From NCBI GenBank assembly GCA_024404215.1, contig JAKSQI010000026.1, positions 1-14,089 on the forward strand: a stretch of 14,089 nucleotides of DNA, written 5' to 3'. Each line of letters opens with the position of its first letter. Within the stretch, counting starts at the first letter, position 1. This document shows positions 13,070 to 14,089 of this stretch, piece by piece. A program made the translations under genes and the position numbers. The notes under the pieces were generated by a model that saw nothing but the letters and a program-made list of their open reading frames with translations, was not told the DNA's origin and searched no databases. The stretch is from Oscillospiraceae bacterium (GTDB lineage: Bacteria > Bacillota > Clostridia > Oscillospirales > Oscillospiraceae).

Positions 13070-13930
13070 ATGAAATTTGTGAAAATGGAAGGCTGCGGCA
13101 ACGACTATGTCTATGTCAACGGCTTTGAAGAGAAGATAGAAAACAAGGTAGAGGTCGTCAAGTTCCTGTCGGACCGTCACTTCGGCATCGGCTCCGATGG
13201 CGTGATATTCATTAATCCCTCTTCCATTGCTGATTTTGAAATGGAGATGTGGAACGCTGACGGCACCCGGGCGGAAATGTGCGGCAACGGCATCCGCTGT
13301 GTGGCCAAATATGTATACGACTTTGGACTGACGGACAAGACTGAGTTTACCATTGAAAGCTTTGGCAAAATCAAGGTTATTACCTGTACCCTGAAGGAGG
13401 GCAAGGTTGAGTTGGTTCGGGTAGACATGGGGGAGCCCATTTTGCAGGCCGAACTGGTGCCCATCGCTTCCGGCAATGACCGGGTGCTGGATGAGGCCCT
13501 GGAGGTGGAGGGGAATATCTATCATATCACCGGTGTGTCCATGGGCAACCCTCACGCTGTTACCTTTTTGGACGATCGTTTCCCTCTGGCTGACGCGGAT
13601 ATTGAAACCCTGGATTTGGAGGCCATCGGCCCTAAGTTTGAGCATCATGAGCGCTTCCCCAAGCGCATCAATGCTGAGTTTGTTAAGGTGCTGGACCGCA
13701 GCCATGTCCGCATGCGGGTCTGGGAGCGGGGCACAGGGGAGACCCTCTGCTGCGGCACCGGCTGCTGCGCCACCGCCGTGGCCTGCATCCTCAACGGATT
13801 GACGGACAATCAGGTTACCGTCCAGGTGACCGGCGGCGCCGTTCACATTGAATGGGACCGGGAGAGCAATCACATCTTCATGACCGGCCCTGCCCGGGTC
13901 AGCTTTATGGGGGAAATTGAATTGCCCTGA
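13070..13930 (+). CDS. dapF: diaminopimelate epimerase
   Basis: A 286-residue protein of usual DapF length that converts LL- to meso-diaminopimelate in the cytoplasm, for lysine and peptidoglycan. The start MKFVKMEGCGNDY matches the family's N-terminus. An in-frame ATG exists at 12986, but it would add 28 residues unlike any DapF, encoded across the leader hairpin and promoter, so I chose 13070 with AAAGGA nine bases upstream. Both catalytic Cys are present: Cys71 in MCGNGIRC (70-77) and Cys228 in GTGETLCCGTG (221-231). GSDGVIFI (41-48), WNADGTRAEM (61-70) and GNPHAVTF (159-166) are further family motifs. The second active-site loop is unusually Cys-rich (Cys227, 228, 232, 233). It is followed by its own terminator. 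Other dap genes are not in the window. Confidence 0.97.
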   Translation: MKFVKMEGCGNDYVYVNGFEEKIENKVEVVKFLSDRHFGIGSDGVIFINPSSIADFEMEMWNADGTRAEMCGNGIRCVAKYVYDFGLTDKTEFTIESFGKIKVITCTLKEGKVELVRVDMGEPILQAELVPIASGNDRVLDEALEVEGNIYHITGVSMGNPHAVTFLDDRFPLADADIETLDLEAIGPKFEHHERFPKRINAEFVKVLDRSHVRMRVWERGTGETLCCGTGCCATAVACILNGLTDNQVTVQVTGGAVHIEWDRESNHIFMTGPARVSFMGEIELP

Positions 13931-13935
13931 GCTTG

Positions 13936-13974
13936 TAACACTGCTTTTGGTTCACAAAGGCAGTGTTATATTTT
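13936..13974 (+). terminator. Rho-independent terminator of dapF
   Basis: A 14-bp stem (13936-13949 with 13955-13968, one G-T pair) with loop GTTCA, six bases after the dapF stop, followed by TATTTT. Confidence 0.85.
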
Positions 13975-14019
13975 GCGAAAAAATGAAAATCTTAAGAATT
14001 TTTTAGATTTATGGTGAGC

Positions 14020-14048
14020 TACAAGTAGTATAATTGCACTTGTATAAT
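14020..14048 (+). promoter_or_regulatory. promoter-like region with inverted repeat, for a gene beyond the window
   Basis: Two TATAAT boxes occur 14 bases apart (14029-14034 and 14043-14048). The first is enclosed by a 7-bp inverted repeat TACAAGT/ACTTGTA (14020-14026 with 14038-14044). No good -35 is seen for either. The last bases include AGGGTA/TACCCT arms (about 14052-14085), perhaps the start of a structured leader. No coding start is visible before the edge. Confidence 0.5.
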
Positions 14049-14089
14049 ATAAGGGTAGATTGCGTCCATTTGGCCTTGATACCCTGTAG

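Overview
The window looks like a chromosomal segment of an anaerobic, low-oxygen-adapted member of the Clostridia. It has an oxygen-sensitive [FeFe]-hydrogenase, an enoate-reductase-type flavoenzyme, a diaminopimelate epimerase, Gram-positive-style heterodimeric ABC exporters and strong GGAGG-type ribosome binding sites. The moderately high GC content and the GC-rich intergenic hairpin repeats would suit Oscillospirales, but that placement is inference. No phage, IS element, CRISPR array, tRNA or rRNA was seen.

Layout. The left part is on the minus strand. It holds the 5' 350 codons of an Old-Yellow-Enzyme-family oxidoreductase (cut by the window edge), then a two-gene hydrogenase operon. The operon's promoter-proximal gene is an unusual fusion of the NuoF C-terminal Fe-S domain with a GltD/NfnB-like flavoprotein. 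Its promoter-distal gene is a 593-residue [FeFe]-hydrogenase whose start overlaps the preceding stop. A 418-base gap follows, with the operon promoter, a large set of nested inverted repeats that may be a structured RNA, a compact hairpin repeat, and the terminator of the next gene, a minus-strand acidic amino acid/dicarboxylate symporter. Divergent from the symporter is a small CsoR/FrmR-family regulator. Then come two copies of a 128-base intergenic repeat and a minus-strand pair of membrane proteins (a PF06541-like protein and a PAP2-type phosphatase).

The right part is on the plus strand. A three-gene operon encodes both halves of a heterodimeric multidrug-type ABC exporter and a MarR-family regulator, behind a strong promoter with a palindrome at the start point. 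After a terminator comes dapF, with its own promoter and a terminator-like hairpin in its leader. The window ends in a promoter-like region for an unseen gene.

How the genes work together. The hydrogenase and GltD-like protein most likely form one complex exchanging electrons between H2 and NAD(P)H. The architecture fits the glutamate-synthase-linked (A2) class of [FeFe]-hydrogenases as I recall it. The ABC pair has one degenerate and one canonical ATP site, divided between subunits as in TM287/288 and LmrCD, and MarR probably represses its own operon. The most notable items are the hydrogenase partner architecture, the candidate structured RNA at 4902-5067, the dapF leader hairpin, and a motif shared by the hydrogenase and dapF promoters.
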